Positions 56,267 through 64,000 of a DNA stretch of 64,000 nt are shown here, piece by piece. A program made the position numbers and the translations under genes. Location: the NCBI RefSeq assembly GCF_003323745.1, contig NZ_QOIL01000006.1, positions 186,001 through 250,000 of the forward strand, read 5' to 3'. The notes beneath the pieces were generated by a model, which was given only the letters and a program-made list of their open reading frames with translations, did not search any database and was not told the origin of the DNA. Numbering within the stretch: position 1 is the stretch's first letter; every line of letters begins with the position of its first letter. The DNA is from Sphaerisporangium album. GTDB taxonomy: Bacteria > Actinomycetota > Actinomycetes > Streptosporangiales > Streptosporangiaceae.

Positions 56267-56803
56267 TCACTGAAGAGGAGCGGGCCGCAGGGCATGTAAC
56301 CAATTGTCGGCCTCGCGCGGCGAGGCGAGGCGGATGACGTGCAGAGGCACGAATCGGGGGTCGTGGACGCGTCGCGTGATCTCGGAGCGGCGGGCGGCGT
56401 GCTGGGTCCATGCCCACCAGGCCGGATGTTCGCGGCTGAGCCATCCGGTCCAGGTTTCCACGTTTCCGCCGAAGATTCGCTCGCGACGCAGCGTCCTGCG
56501 CAATGATCGGCGCAGCACGCGGGGCATGATGACGGCCCTGGAATAGTCGAGCCAGATCACGGTGTCGGCATGCGCCCACAACAGGTCGCGTACTTCGGGA
56601 TATCCGAGCGAGTCGAATATCCAGGCGGGGGTGGAGGCGATCTCGGTTACCCGGTGACGGAACTCCGGGTCCGTCACCCAATCGGGGCCGACGTAGTGCA
56701 GAGAATCCATCTCGTGAAAAGGCAGGCGAAGGCGTTCGGCCACGGCCCTGGCCATAGTGGTCTTCCCGGCTCCACTAATGCCGACGACGAGGATGCGATT
56801 CAT
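56267..56803 (-). CDS. P-loop NTPase of the adenylate-kinase/topology-modulation (FlaR-like) type
   Basis: A 178-residue P-loop protein with Walker A GISGAGKTT (residues 8-16), the lid-like MDSLHYVGPDWV, the VIWLDYSRAVIMPRVLRRSLRRTL helix and the lysine/arginine-rich ATP-binding part. It resembles the group annotated as adenylate kinase-like or DNA topology modulation protein (FlaR). The preferred start is ATG 56803; ATG 56824 adds 7 residues. Substrate unknown. Confidence 0.84.
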   Translation of the reverse strand: MNRILVVGISGAGKTTMARAVAERLRLPFHEMDSLHYVGPDWVTDPEFRHRVTEIASTPAWIFDSLGYPEVRDLLWAHADTVIWLDYSRAVIMPRVLRRSLRRTLRRERIFGGNVETWTGWLSREHPAWWAWTQHAARRSEITRRVHDPRFVPLHVIRLASPREADNWLHALRPAPLQ

Positions 56804-56928
56804 CTGCGCAGACCACTGATCCATTCGCTGCCACCGATGTCGATGGAGATCATGAGATCACGACACGGCGCCGAGGGCGGTGAACTCGGTCTGCCCCTCA
56901 CAGAGAATGTGAACGCGGCGCACCCGCG

Positions 56929-58068
56929 TCACCCTGACTCGGCCTGGGGCCTGCCGCCGAGCAGGTTCTTTTCCCACAGTTCGCCCAGCGAGTAGTCGGC
57001 CAGCCATTCCTGCAGGTGAGCGGAGTCCGGACGGTCGAAGCCGGAGGAACCGCCGGCGCGTTCGACGACTATGAGGTCGTCCAACTGGAACTGGTTCATG
57101 AGCGTCACGGACTGTGTGGCGATGAGGACCTGACTCTCACGGCTCGCCGCGCGCAGCATCTCGGCGAGCTGAACTATCGCGTACGGGTGAAGGCCGAGCT
57201 CGGGCTCGTCGAGCACAACGAGATGAGGAAGATCGGGCAGGCTCAGCAACGTGGTGAGACAGATGAAGCGCAGGGTTCCATCGGACAACGCGTCAGCGGG
57301 GAAGACGACGTCCGATCCCTCCTGGAGCCACCGCAATCGCAGCCGTCCGCCTTCTTCTGTCAGCACGAACTCGCGGAAGAACGGTGCCACCTGCCGGATG
57401 GTCCGTACGATCCGGCGGTACGAGGGCGGATCCGAATCTCGGAGACGCAACAGAACGGCCGCCAGGTTTCCGGCGTCCGGATGGAGCGTGATGTTGTCCG
57501 AGGCGTAGCCGAGCTGCTTGACGGGCGCGTTTCTGCTCGTGTCGTGAAAATGGAAGACTCGGCAGCCGCGCAATATTTCCACCACCTCGCCGGCGACGGA
57601 CTTTCGTGCCCGCTCGTGCGTCTGGTCGTGTGGGTGCGTCTTGCGATGCTCGCGCTGGTGCATCTCGTAGTGGAGGCGCGTTTCGCGATGCCCTCGCCCG
57701 AGAGACGACTCGAACGAGGCTCCGTCGCCCTGAGACGATATGCGCTCGTCGCCGAAGATCAGCTCGTCACCCGCCGACGGCACCAGCGTGGCCTCGTAGC
57801 CGTTGGCATCGAAACCAAGCCGAAGAGTGACGCGCGCGTCTCCTTTGGGACCACCGTGGAGAAGGGCGGACCCCCCGCCCGCCTGTCCGACGAAAAGATT
57901 GAGCTCGCCGTCGACGATGCGGCCGAGAAGCGCCAGCGCGGAGATGAAATTGCTCTTGCTCGCCCCGTTGGCTCCGACGAGGACGTTGAGGTCACGCAGG
58001 TCGACTTCGGCCGATCCAATGGAGGTGTAACCCTCGATCTTGATCGTGTGGAGCCGCCGGCGCGTCAT
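56929..58068 (-). CDS. AAA-family ATPase (RecF/SMC-like) with altered Walker A
   Basis: A 379-residue ATPase of the AAA_21/RecF-like group, alone without an obvious partner nuclease. Walker A reads G32-A-N-G-A-S-K38-S (normally GxNGxGKS): the glycine before the lysine is serine. The signature is LSDGTLRFICL (261-271), Walker B HLVVLDEPELGLHP with D287/E288, and the switch-like VLIATQS. The central 120-160 region is His/Arg-rich (HQREHRKTHPHDQTHE). Proteins of this group serve in DNA repair or phage defence (for example PtuA-like), but no partner gene is seen here. ATG 58068; it is the last gene of a minus-strand run. Confidence 0.86.
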   Translation of the reverse strand: MTRRRLHTIKIEGYTSIGSAEVDLRDLNVLVGANGASKSNFISALALLGRIVDGELNLFVGQAGGGSALLHGGPKGDARVTLRLGFDANGYEATLVPSAGDELIFGDERISSQGDGASFESSLGRGHRETRLHYEMHQREHRKTHPHDQTHERARKSVAGEVVEILRGCRVFHFHDTSRNAPVKQLGYASDNITLHPDAGNLAAVLLRLRDSDPPSYRRIVRTIRQVAPFFREFVLTEEGGRLRLRWLQEGSDVVFPADALSDGTLRFICLTTLLSLPDLPHLVVLDEPELGLHPYAIVQLAEMLRAASRESQVLIATQSVTLMNQFQLDDLIVVERAGGSSGFDRPDSAHLQEWLADYSLGELWEKNLLGGRPQAESG

Positions 58069-58149
58069 GGAGTCAGCTTAGATCGATAGCGGCACTGCTA
58101 TCAGCAGGTACGGCGGCCGGGACAGAGGTTCCTCCGGGCAGAGCCCGCG

Positions 58150-60672
58150 TCAGATCATGGCAAGGGGTTCGGCCGGGGTGTAGCCCTGGAGGTGGGATGA
58201 GGACAGGAGGCGTTCGTTCGCTGCCGGGGGGACGCGGACGTAGGAGTAGCGGTCGGCGGAGTAGACGCGGATGCCGTCGGTGCGGCATTGGCGCATCAGG
58301 GTTTCGTCCCACTCGTCCGAGACGTCGGGGATACCGAGGTCGGTGAGGGTGGGGCGACGGGCCAGGAGGGTGGCGCCGGCGAGTTCGGGCAGGAAGCGGT
58401 GCTCGGTGCCGGGGCCGCGGAGCAGGGTGGCGCCGGTCCCGGGGATGTGGGCGTAGTAGGACGACTTGCCGATGATCTCGGCGTCCACGGCGGCGAAGTA
58501 GCGGACGAGGTCGGCCAGGTAGTACTCACCGTAGAGGTCACGGGGGTCCAGGACGGCCACCAGGTCGCCGTCCGCGAGCCTCAGGGCGCGGTCGAGGGCC
58601 GCTCCCCTGGTGGCGGGTGCGCCGGTCTCCCGGACGATCACGTCGCCCCTGTGGACGGCTCGCGCGGACTTCTCGACGGTGGCGGCGTCCATGCCTTCGG
58701 CCACGATGACGAGCTGGCCGGGGGCGTGGGCCTGGCGGTGGAGCTGGGCGAGTACACGGTCGAGCTCGGTGGGGTCCGAGACGGCCGTGATGGCGGCGAT
58801 CGAGGCGGCGTTGCGTATCGAAGGCAGGCCCGCGGTGGCGATGATCGGGTCGAGCAGCGGGGTCACCGAGATCGTGGCGCGCCAGGCGAGGTGGGCTTCT
58901 GCGGCGGACTGGTCCTCGGCCACGAGGTACTCCTGGACGGAGGCCAGGGCGCGGCGCAGGGACTCCTCGTCCGTCGCGATGGGAGCGGCGAGCTGCATGA
59001 TCGGGGTGCCGCAGGCGGACAGCTCTTCTATGGTCCGCGCGTCGGCGTCCGGCCCGGCGAGCACGAGTGCGGCCGACCTGTAGGCCGTCAGCAGATCGTC
59101 GTACGTGGCCTTGGAAGTGATCAACGGCCCCCACGGCGCGACGACGGGCACGTCTCCTCCGTACGCCGAAAGGGGTCGCGGACCGCCCTCATCGGCAGTC
59201 TTCCGCACCCCGGGACGAGCAGCACCCGCGCCGGGCACGGCCGAGGAACCCGTACGGCCGGCTCCACCGGCCGTACCAGAAGAGATTCCTCCGTACGCCG
59301 CACCGGGCTGGTGGCCGCCCTCATCGCTGGTCTTGTTCGGACCGGGGTGCGGAACCTGGCCTTCTCTGAGCGGCGCGGGGGCGGTCTGCCCAGTGACGGC
59401 GGTGGGACCGCCGGGGCTCGGGGTGGCTCCCACGGCCGGCACAGCGACTCCCACGCTTGGGACGGCCCCCACGCTCGGGGCGGCTCCCGCGCTCGGAGTG
59501 ACGGCTCCCGCGCTCGGGCTGACGGCTCCCGCAGTCGGGGCAGCTCCAGTGGTCGGCACAACAGCCCCCACGCTCGGGGGGGCTCCCGCAGTCTGGTTGG
59601 CTCCCGGCGCAGTGGCTCCCGCGCTCGGGGTGGCGGCTGCCGTGGTGGGGGTGGGGAGGTAGGACTTGGGGAAGTCGGCGGGGAGAGTGCCTTGGACGGC
59701 GGTGCCCAGGAGGGCTATTGCCTTGCGGCCTTCAGCCGCGGGGATCTGGTTGTGGACGCGGGGTTGGGTGGCCACGGGAAGGACGGCGACGCGGTCGTGG
59801 CGGAGGGCGGCGCGCCATTCGCGGGCGCGGGCCTCGGACGTCGCGAGGACGTGGTCGAAGTACGACGCCATGGGGACGCTGGCCGAGACCGGGCCGCCGG
59901 AGTGCCAGAAGACCGTGCGGATACCGCGCCGTCCGCATTCCTCGACCAGATCGCGGAGGCCGCGCGTACGCCCGGCGAGTTCCTCAAGCCAGCGGCCGCC
60001 GTTGCCCTGGAGGGGACCCGGCTTGACGGACTCCACGAACAGCAGGTGCGGGCGGTGCTGGTCGAGCATCGCCTCCCAGTTGTCCGGGCCGAAGTTGGTC
60101 ACCTGGCGCCACTCGTAGCGGAACAGCGCCTCGGAGCGCCGGTCGACGATGGCGGCCACCGTGAGGTACGGCCTGGTGAGCGGGCCCTTGGGGACGACGA
60201 AGCCCTCAGCCAACGGGGCCGAGACGGCGGGGCCGGCAGTGGTGGGGACGACGGACTCGACGGGCGGGGGCGCGGCGAGGGGGGTGGGGGCGAAATCGGA
60301 GCGCTTGGGCGCCGGGCGCTTGTTGATCGGGCTCCGCAGGGTGCGGGCGACCTCGCCGGGCTTCTTGGTGTGGATGGCGTCGCCGAGCTTGGACCAGCGG
60401 CTCTCCTGCACCGACTCCAGGCGCCACAGGGCCACCTCGGTCTGGTACTTCTGCTCGGCGAGGTTCTTGGCGAGCTGGGTCGCCTGCCGCTCGACCGACT
60501 TGAGCCGGGCCTCGGTCTCCTTCAGCCGGGTGAGGGCCTCGGCCTCCGAAGCGGCCGCCGCCGCCAGCCGTTCCTGGTAGTCGGCCAGCAGCCTGGTGAG
60601 CTCGGCGGCACCGGACGCGGCCGCCACGGCGGCCTCAAGGGCCCGCCGGGTGCTCTCCAACTCTTCGCTCAT
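58150..60672 (-). CDS. large two-domain glycosyltransferase with internal repeat insertion
   Basis: An 840-residue protein: N-terminal coiled coil (1-95), a region with CgeB/GT-B-like blocks (about 165-340, LFVESVKPGPLQGNGGRWLEEL, RTVFWHSGGPVSA), a low-complexity Ala/Gly/Pro/Val/Thr insertion (341-510), the rest of the GT-B-like domain (513-600, PWGPLITSKATYDDLLTAYRSAALVLAG) and a C-terminal GT2 domain (about 620-840, metal motif VLDPRDLYGEYYLADL). The insertion splits the GT-B-like fold: KSYLP before and PWGPL after. ATG 60672 is the first Met before the coil; its ribosome site is weak (GGTGATGGC). It diverges from the asparagine-synthase-like gene across 242 bp. It probably builds or modifies envelope glycans. 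Confidence 0.83.
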   Translation of the reverse strand: MSEELESTRRALEAAVAAASGAAELTRLLADYQERLAAAAASEAEALTRLKETEARLKSVERQATQLAKNLAEQKYQTEVALWRLESVQESRWSKLGDAIHTKKPGEVARTLRSPINKRPAPKRSDFAPTPLAAPPPVESVVPTTAGPAVSAPLAEGFVVPKGPLTRPYLTVAAIVDRRSEALFRYEWRQVTNFGPDNWEAMLDQHRPHLLFVESVKPGPLQGNGGRWLEELAGRTRGLRDLVEECGRRGIRTVFWHSGGPVSASVPMASYFDHVLATSEARAREWRAALRHDRVAVLPVATQPRVHNQIPAAEGRKAIALLGTAVQGTLPADFPKSYLPTPTTAAATPSAGATAPGANQTAGAPPSVGAVVPTTGAAPTAGAVSPSAGAVTPSAGAAPSVGAVPSVGVAVPAVGATPSPGGPTAVTGQTAPAPLREGQVPHPGPNKTSDEGGHQPGAAYGGISSGTAGGAGRTGSSAVPGAGAARPGVRKTADEGGPRPLSAYGGDVPVVAPWGPLITSKATYDDLLTAYRSAALVLAGPDADARTIEELSACGTPIMQLAAPIATDEESLRRALASVQEYLVAEDQSAAEAHLAWRATISVTPLLDPIIATAGLPSIRNAASIAAITAVSDPTELDRVLAQLHRQAHAPGQLVIVAEGMDAATVEKSARAVHRGDVIVRETGAPATRGAALDRALRLADGDLVAVLDPRDLYGEYYLADLVRYFAAVDAEIIGKSSYYAHIPGTGATLLRGPGTEHRFLPELAGATLLARRPTLTDLGIPDVSDEWDETLMRQCRTDGIRVYSADRYSYVRVPPAANERLLSSSHLQGYTPAEPLAMI
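59143..59652. repeat. minisatellite-like insertion within the glycosyltransferase gene
   Basis: This stretch encodes residues 341-510. It holds roughly ten units of 6-8 residues (PSAGAVTP, PSVGAVVP, TAGAVSP and similar; DNA about 59400-59650) and a separate pair of 17-residue copies with the pattern KT.DEGG..P...AYGG. The region is bounded by clean family sequence on both sides, so it is an expansion inside one gene rather than a frameshift. Confidence 0.75.
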
Positions 60673-60914
60673 GCCATCACCGTGTCCCCGAAAGCCGTCG
60701 AGGCAGAATACTCCCAGATCTCCACCGACCATCTCGAACTTGGCGATGTGCCCGACCATCTCTCAGGCAGACCAGCCGAGTACGGGAACTCGCCGGCCGG
60801 GCTCGTCAGTGAAGGTGTCCAGCATGTGCAACGTCGCGTGGTTCCTGCCGTTACGGGCCTGCGTGACTCCGTACACTCGGCAGGTACTCGCTGGGTGCTG
60901 AGGGGAGAGAGCCG

Positions 60915-62645
60915 GTGCGCAAGGGGAAGTGGCCTGAGTACGGGGCGCGGCCGTATGTGTGCGGCGCGATCGGGGCCTACGACCCGGCGAGGCTGGAGGT
61001 GCTGGCGAAGGCGGGTCCGGCGGTTCGTGAGGTTCACCGGTCCTCGGGGGCGGCTCTGTTCGGCTCCGCGCCGCTCGTCCCGTACGTGCGGTCTGTGATC
61101 GCCACGCCTGACGGGGCCGCGGGCGCGCCGCCTTCCGCCACAGGCACGGCGGGGGCGGATGTCCGGTTCACCTGGGCGGAGCGGGGGCCGGATCGGGCCA
61201 TGCCGTGGCTCGCGGTGGCCGAGACGTTCGAGGCGCCGGGGCTGATCGACGAGCCGGGGGCCGTCACCCTGCACACCGGGGCGTTCGGGCTGGTCGATGT
61301 GTACTACCTGGCCGAGGGGGACGCGGTCTACTTCGCGGGGAACATCGAGCCGCTCCTGGCGCTGGCGCGCAGGCCGTACGAGGTGGACTGGGACGCGTGG
61401 GCGGCGATCCTCAAGCTGACCTATCCCTTGCTGGAGGCCACACCGTACAAGCAGGTCAGGCGGCTGCCGGGCTCGGCGGCACTGGTCTGGTCGAGGACGA
61501 ACGAGAAGATCACCGTGGAGAAGCGGGCGCCGCGCTGGGTCCGCGAGGAGCCGTTCGACCGCGGGGTCACGGCCGGGGACATCGTGGCGCTGCTGCACGA
61601 GGCGCTGAAGCCGTACGACGACCGGCCGCTGCTGGTGCCGGTCAGCGGCGGGTACGACTCGCGGCTGCTGGCGTCCGTCGTGAAGTCCCGCGGGATCGAC
61701 GTCGAGTCGTGGACGACCAGCCCGGACGACGGCCTGGACAACGACCTGGACTTCGCCCGCATGGTCACCCGCGTGCTGGAGATCCCGCACCGGATCGTCG
61801 CGCAGGACGCCGCGGCGTACCCCGACGAGGCGCGGTGGGCGGCGCGCAGGCTGGAGTACCTGACCAGCCACCACGCCTGGTACTCGCCGTTCGCCCGCGA
61901 GGTGCACGCCGCGGGCCGTCCTGTCGTGGACGGCCTGGCGGGCGGGCCGCTGATGAAGAACTTCCTGATCACCGCGGACGCCGTGGGCGCGGGGACCTCC
62001 GCCGGCCGCCAGACGGCGCTGCTGGCCGCGCTGTCCACCGGCGAGCCGCACATGCCGATGCTGTCCGACCGGGCCCTCGCCTTCGTCGAGGATCGGGTGG
62101 GGACGGCGTTCGCGCAGGCCACCTCGATGCTGCGCGGCCACAGGTCCGAGCTGCCGCTGAGCGTGCTGCACACCCGGACGGCCCGGGGCATCGCCCGCTC
62201 CCCCGTGAACCTGGTCGGCCCCGAGGTGACGCCGGTCTTCCCGTTCCTGCACCCGGAGTTCTTCGACGCGGCGCTGTCGGTGCCGGTGGAGCGCAAGGAG
62301 GGGGGCCGGTTCTACCGGGAGATCCTGTGGGCGGCCAACCCGCGCGTGGCGTCACTGCCGTCCACGAACGGAGCGCTGCCGCACCGCCGGGTGCCGCTGC
62401 GCTCGGCGGGGCCTGCGGCCCGGGAGTGGAACCACCGGATGCTGCTCAAGGTCGCCGGCGCCGTGCCGAGCCTGATGTCGGCCCCGATGCTGGAGGCGAT
62501 CTCCCGGGGGCCGGACGGGCTGACGGCGTTCGGGTCGTGGAACTCGCGATTCTGGCTGCGCAGCCTGGTGCTTTTCGGTTCCTGGCTGACCGACTACGAG
62601 GACCTTCTCGGGGACCTCACGCCCCCGTGGGAGACCGCGTCGTGA
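60915..62645 (+). CDS. asparagine-synthase-like (PP-loop) protein
   Basis: A 576-residue protein from GTG 60915 (GGGGAGAGAG just upstream). The synthetase part has the PP-loop VPVSGGYDSRLLAS (244-254), used to adenylate a carboxylate. The N-terminal part resembles a class-II glutamine amidotransferase (VCGAIGAYDP), but the cysteine is residue 16, not the N-terminal residue such enzymes need. An in-frame GTG at 60957 codes the residue just before it, giving MCGAIGAYDP; which start is used decides the chemistry. Paired with the divergent glycosyltransferase, it may amidate or amidinate an envelope or secondary metabolite precursor. Not a housekeeping asparagine synthase. Confidence 0.82.
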   Translation: MRKGKWPEYGARPYVCGAIGAYDPARLEVLAKAGPAVREVHRSSGAALFGSAPLVPYVRSVIATPDGAAGAPPSATGTAGADVRFTWAERGPDRAMPWLAVAETFEAPGLIDEPGAVTLHTGAFGLVDVYYLAEGDAVYFAGNIEPLLALARRPYEVDWDAWAAILKLTYPLLEATPYKQVRRLPGSAALVWSRTNEKITVEKRAPRWVREEPFDRGVTAGDIVALLHEALKPYDDRPLLVPVSGGYDSRLLASVVKSRGIDVESWTTSPDDGLDNDLDFARMVTRVLEIPHRIVAQDAAAYPDEARWAARRLEYLTSHHAWYSPFAREVHAAGRPVVDGLAGGPLMKNFLITADAVGAGTSAGRQTALLAALSTGEPHMPMLSDRALAFVEDRVGTAFAQATSMLRGHRSELPLSVLHTRTARGIARSPVNLVGPEVTPVFPFLHPEFFDAALSVPVERKEGGRFYREILWAANPRVASLPSTNGALPHRRVPLRSAGPAAREWNHRMLLKVAGAVPSLMSAPMLEAISRGPDGLTAFGSWNSRFWLRSLVLFGSWLTDYEDLLGDLTPPWETAS

Positions 62646-62737
62646 AACGTTCCCCCCACCAGGGATCGGCACGGTGCGTGTGCGCGCCTTTACGTGAGCA
62701 AACCCCGGACTGTGACCGATTACGCGGTTGCCCTCCG

Positions 62738-62760
62738 GGAGACGAACGCTGATCGTCTCC
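62738..62760 (+). terminator. 8-bp-stem hairpin between the synthase-like gene and treS
   Basis: GGAGACGA at 62738-62745 pairs perfectly with 62753-62760 around a 7-nt loop, 92 bases after the upstream stop and 169 bases before treS. No U-run. It is a terminator candidate, or an operator for treS. Confidence 0.5.
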
Positions 62761-62929
62761 GGACGGCCCTTATGGCCTGCTAGTCTTCCGCGAAACAGCG
62801 CTGAAACACGATGCCGCGCACCGCGATACCCCCTCGGTGACGGCGTCGGGCGGTAGCCGCAGGGATGACGGCTCCATAGGCGCGTTCCCCCCCGTTTGCA
62901 TGCCCTACTCTCCCAATGCGAGCGAACCA

Positions 62930-64000
62930 ATGAGCGCTTCACCATGCCCGGAATCGGTTTCCGAGGACTTCATCTCGTCCGACCCCCAGTGGTACAAGCG
63001 AGCCGTCTTCTACGAGGTGCTGGTCCGGGGTTTCCGTGACTCCAACGGCGATGGAACCGGTGACCTGCGCGGTCTGATCGAGAAGCTCGACTACCTGCAG
63101 TGGCTCGGCGTCGACTGCCTGTGGCTGCTGCCCCTGTACGAGTCGCCGCTGCGCGATGGCGGGTACGACATCGCCGACTATATGAAGATCCTCCAGGAGT
63201 TCGGCGACCTGGGCGACTTCGTGGAACTGATCGAGCAGGCGCACAAGCGGGGCCTGCGCATCATCACCGACCTGGTGATGAACCACACCAGCGACCGGCA
63301 CCCGTGGTTCCAGGCGTCCCGCCACGACCCGACGGGCCCGTACGGCGACTTCTACGTGTGGTCCGACGACCCGTCCGGGTACCCCGACGCGCCGATCATC
63401 TTCGTCGGCGCCGAGGAGTCGAACTGGACCTACGACCCGGTGCGGGGTCAGTACTACTGGCACAGGTTCTTCCACCACCAGCCGGACCTCAACTACGAGA
63501 ACCCGGCCGTGCAGGACGCCATGCTGGAGGTGCTGAGGTTCTGGCTCGACCTCGGCATCGACGGCTTCCGCCTGGACGCGGTGCCGTACCTGTTCGAGCG
63601 CGAGGGCACGAGCTGCTCCGGCCTGCCCGAGACCCACGCCTACCTGAAGCGGGTCAGGGCCGAGGTCGACCGCCTGTACCCCGACCGGGTGCTGCTCGCC
63701 GAGGCGAACGGCTGGCCCGAGGACGTGGTCGAGTACTTCGGCGACCCGACGACCGGCGGCGACGAGTGCCACATGGCGTTCCACTTCCCGCTGATGCCGC
63801 GCATCTTCATGGCCGTGCGCCGGCAGTCGCGCGAGCCGATCTCCGAGATCATGTCGCTCACCCCCAAGATCCCGGAAAGGGCGCAGTGGGGCATCTTCCT
63901 CCGCAACCATGACGAGCTGACGCTGGAGACGGTCACCGAGGAAGAGCGGGACTACATGCACGCCGAGTACGCCAAGGACCCGCGCATGCGGGCGTACCTG
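62930..64000 (+). CDS. treS: maltose alpha-D-glucosyltransferase/trehalose synthase (partial, 5' end)
   Basis: The first 357 residues of a GH13 enzyme interconverting maltose and trehalose and feeding the GlgE alpha-glucan route; the frame runs off the window. Landmarks: [38 protein letters not shown], nucleophile D216 in [12 protein letters not shown], acid/base E258 in [17 protein letters not shown], and D328 in [15 protein letters not shown] at 62930 ([14 protein letters not shown]) has only a weak ribosome site; the family aligns well from WYKRAVFYE on. Usual TreS length is about 570-600 residues, so roughly 40 per cent is missing. A pep2/mak kinase gene often follows outside the window. 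Confidence 0.95.
   Translation, partial: MSASPCPESVSEDFISSDPQWYKRAVFYEVLVRGFRDSNGDGTGDLRGLIEKLDYLQWLGVDCLWLLPLYESPLRDGGYDIADYMKILQEFGDLGDFVELIEQAHKRGLRIITDLVMNHTSDRHPWFQASRHDPTGPYGDFYVWSDDPSGYPDAPIIFVGAEESNWTYDPVRGQYYWHRFFHHQPDLNYENPAVQDAMLEVLRFWLDLGIDGFRLDAVPYLFEREGTSCSGLPETHAYLKRVRAEVDRLYPDRVLLAEANGWPEDVVEYFGDPTTGGDECHMAFHFPLMPRIFMAVRRQSREPISEIMSLTPKIPERAQWGIFLRNHDELTLETVTEEERDYMHAEYAKDPRMRAYL

Overview
The window is 64 kb of very GC-rich DNA (strong G/C at third codon positions, many GTG and TTG starts) from an actinomycete. Gene order places it among mycelial actinobacteria, most likely Streptosporangiales (an Actinomadura/Actinocorallia-like genome); this is an inference from gene content and order, not from a marker gene. 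Supporting signs are a NucS mismatch endonuclease, a DivIVA-type polarity coiled-coil protein next to methylmalonyl-CoA epimerase (as in Streptomyces), a DUF2550 gene behind atpC, and an actinobacterial Rho with a long basic N-terminal insertion. No rRNA, tRNA, insertion sequence, prophage, CRISPR array or replication origin was seen.

Layout. 0-10 kb: a proline-rich gene end, a DUF4230 membrane protein, acetyl-CoA acetyltransferase, methylmalonyl-CoA epimerase, the coiled-coil polarity protein, an AI-2E-type permease, an SDR, a hydrolase, a small zinc-ribbon protein, 3-hydroxybutyryl-CoA dehydrogenase and nucS. 10-19 kb: a GT4 glycosyltransferase, a four-gene ABC transporter plus two-component operon joined by three 4-nt overlaps, an aldehyde dehydrogenase with a TetR regulator, a STAS protein and a PduO-type adenosyltransferase. 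19-28.6 kb, minus strand: DUF2550, atpCDGAHFEBI and a WecA-type phosphotransferase. 28.6-43.3 kb, minus strand: glyA, a WXG100-like protein and its Lys/Asp-rich partner, tsaC/sua5, prmC, prfA, rpmE, a two-component pair, rho, thrB and thrC. 43.6-49.6 kb: a methyltransferase and three GT2 glycosyltransferases inserted between thrC and hom. 49.8-53.6 kb: hom, lysA and an ArgS-like protein. 53.8-58 kb: a mixed block (MerR regulator, hydrolase remnant, glutaredoxin, two kinase-like proteins, AAA ATPase). 58-62.6 kb: a giant repeat-containing glycosyltransferase diverging from an asparagine-synthase-like protein. 62.9 kb to the end: the start of trehalose synthase.

The backbone (lysA-hom-thrC-thrB-rho-rpmE-prfA-prmC-sua5-wecA-atpI-atpB...atpC-DUF2550) matches the classical order known from Mycobacterium tuberculosis. 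What is unusual is what has been added: a 6 kb glycan block between hom and thrC, a two-component system between rho and rpmE, and a WXG100-like gene pair bracketed by strong hairpins between sua5 and glyA. Several intergenic elements stand out: a perfect 15-bp hairpin between atpD and atpC, a Crp/GlxR-like dyad upstream of atpI, a textbook intrinsic terminator after rho, and a 16-bp-stem hairpin just upstream of the permease gene.
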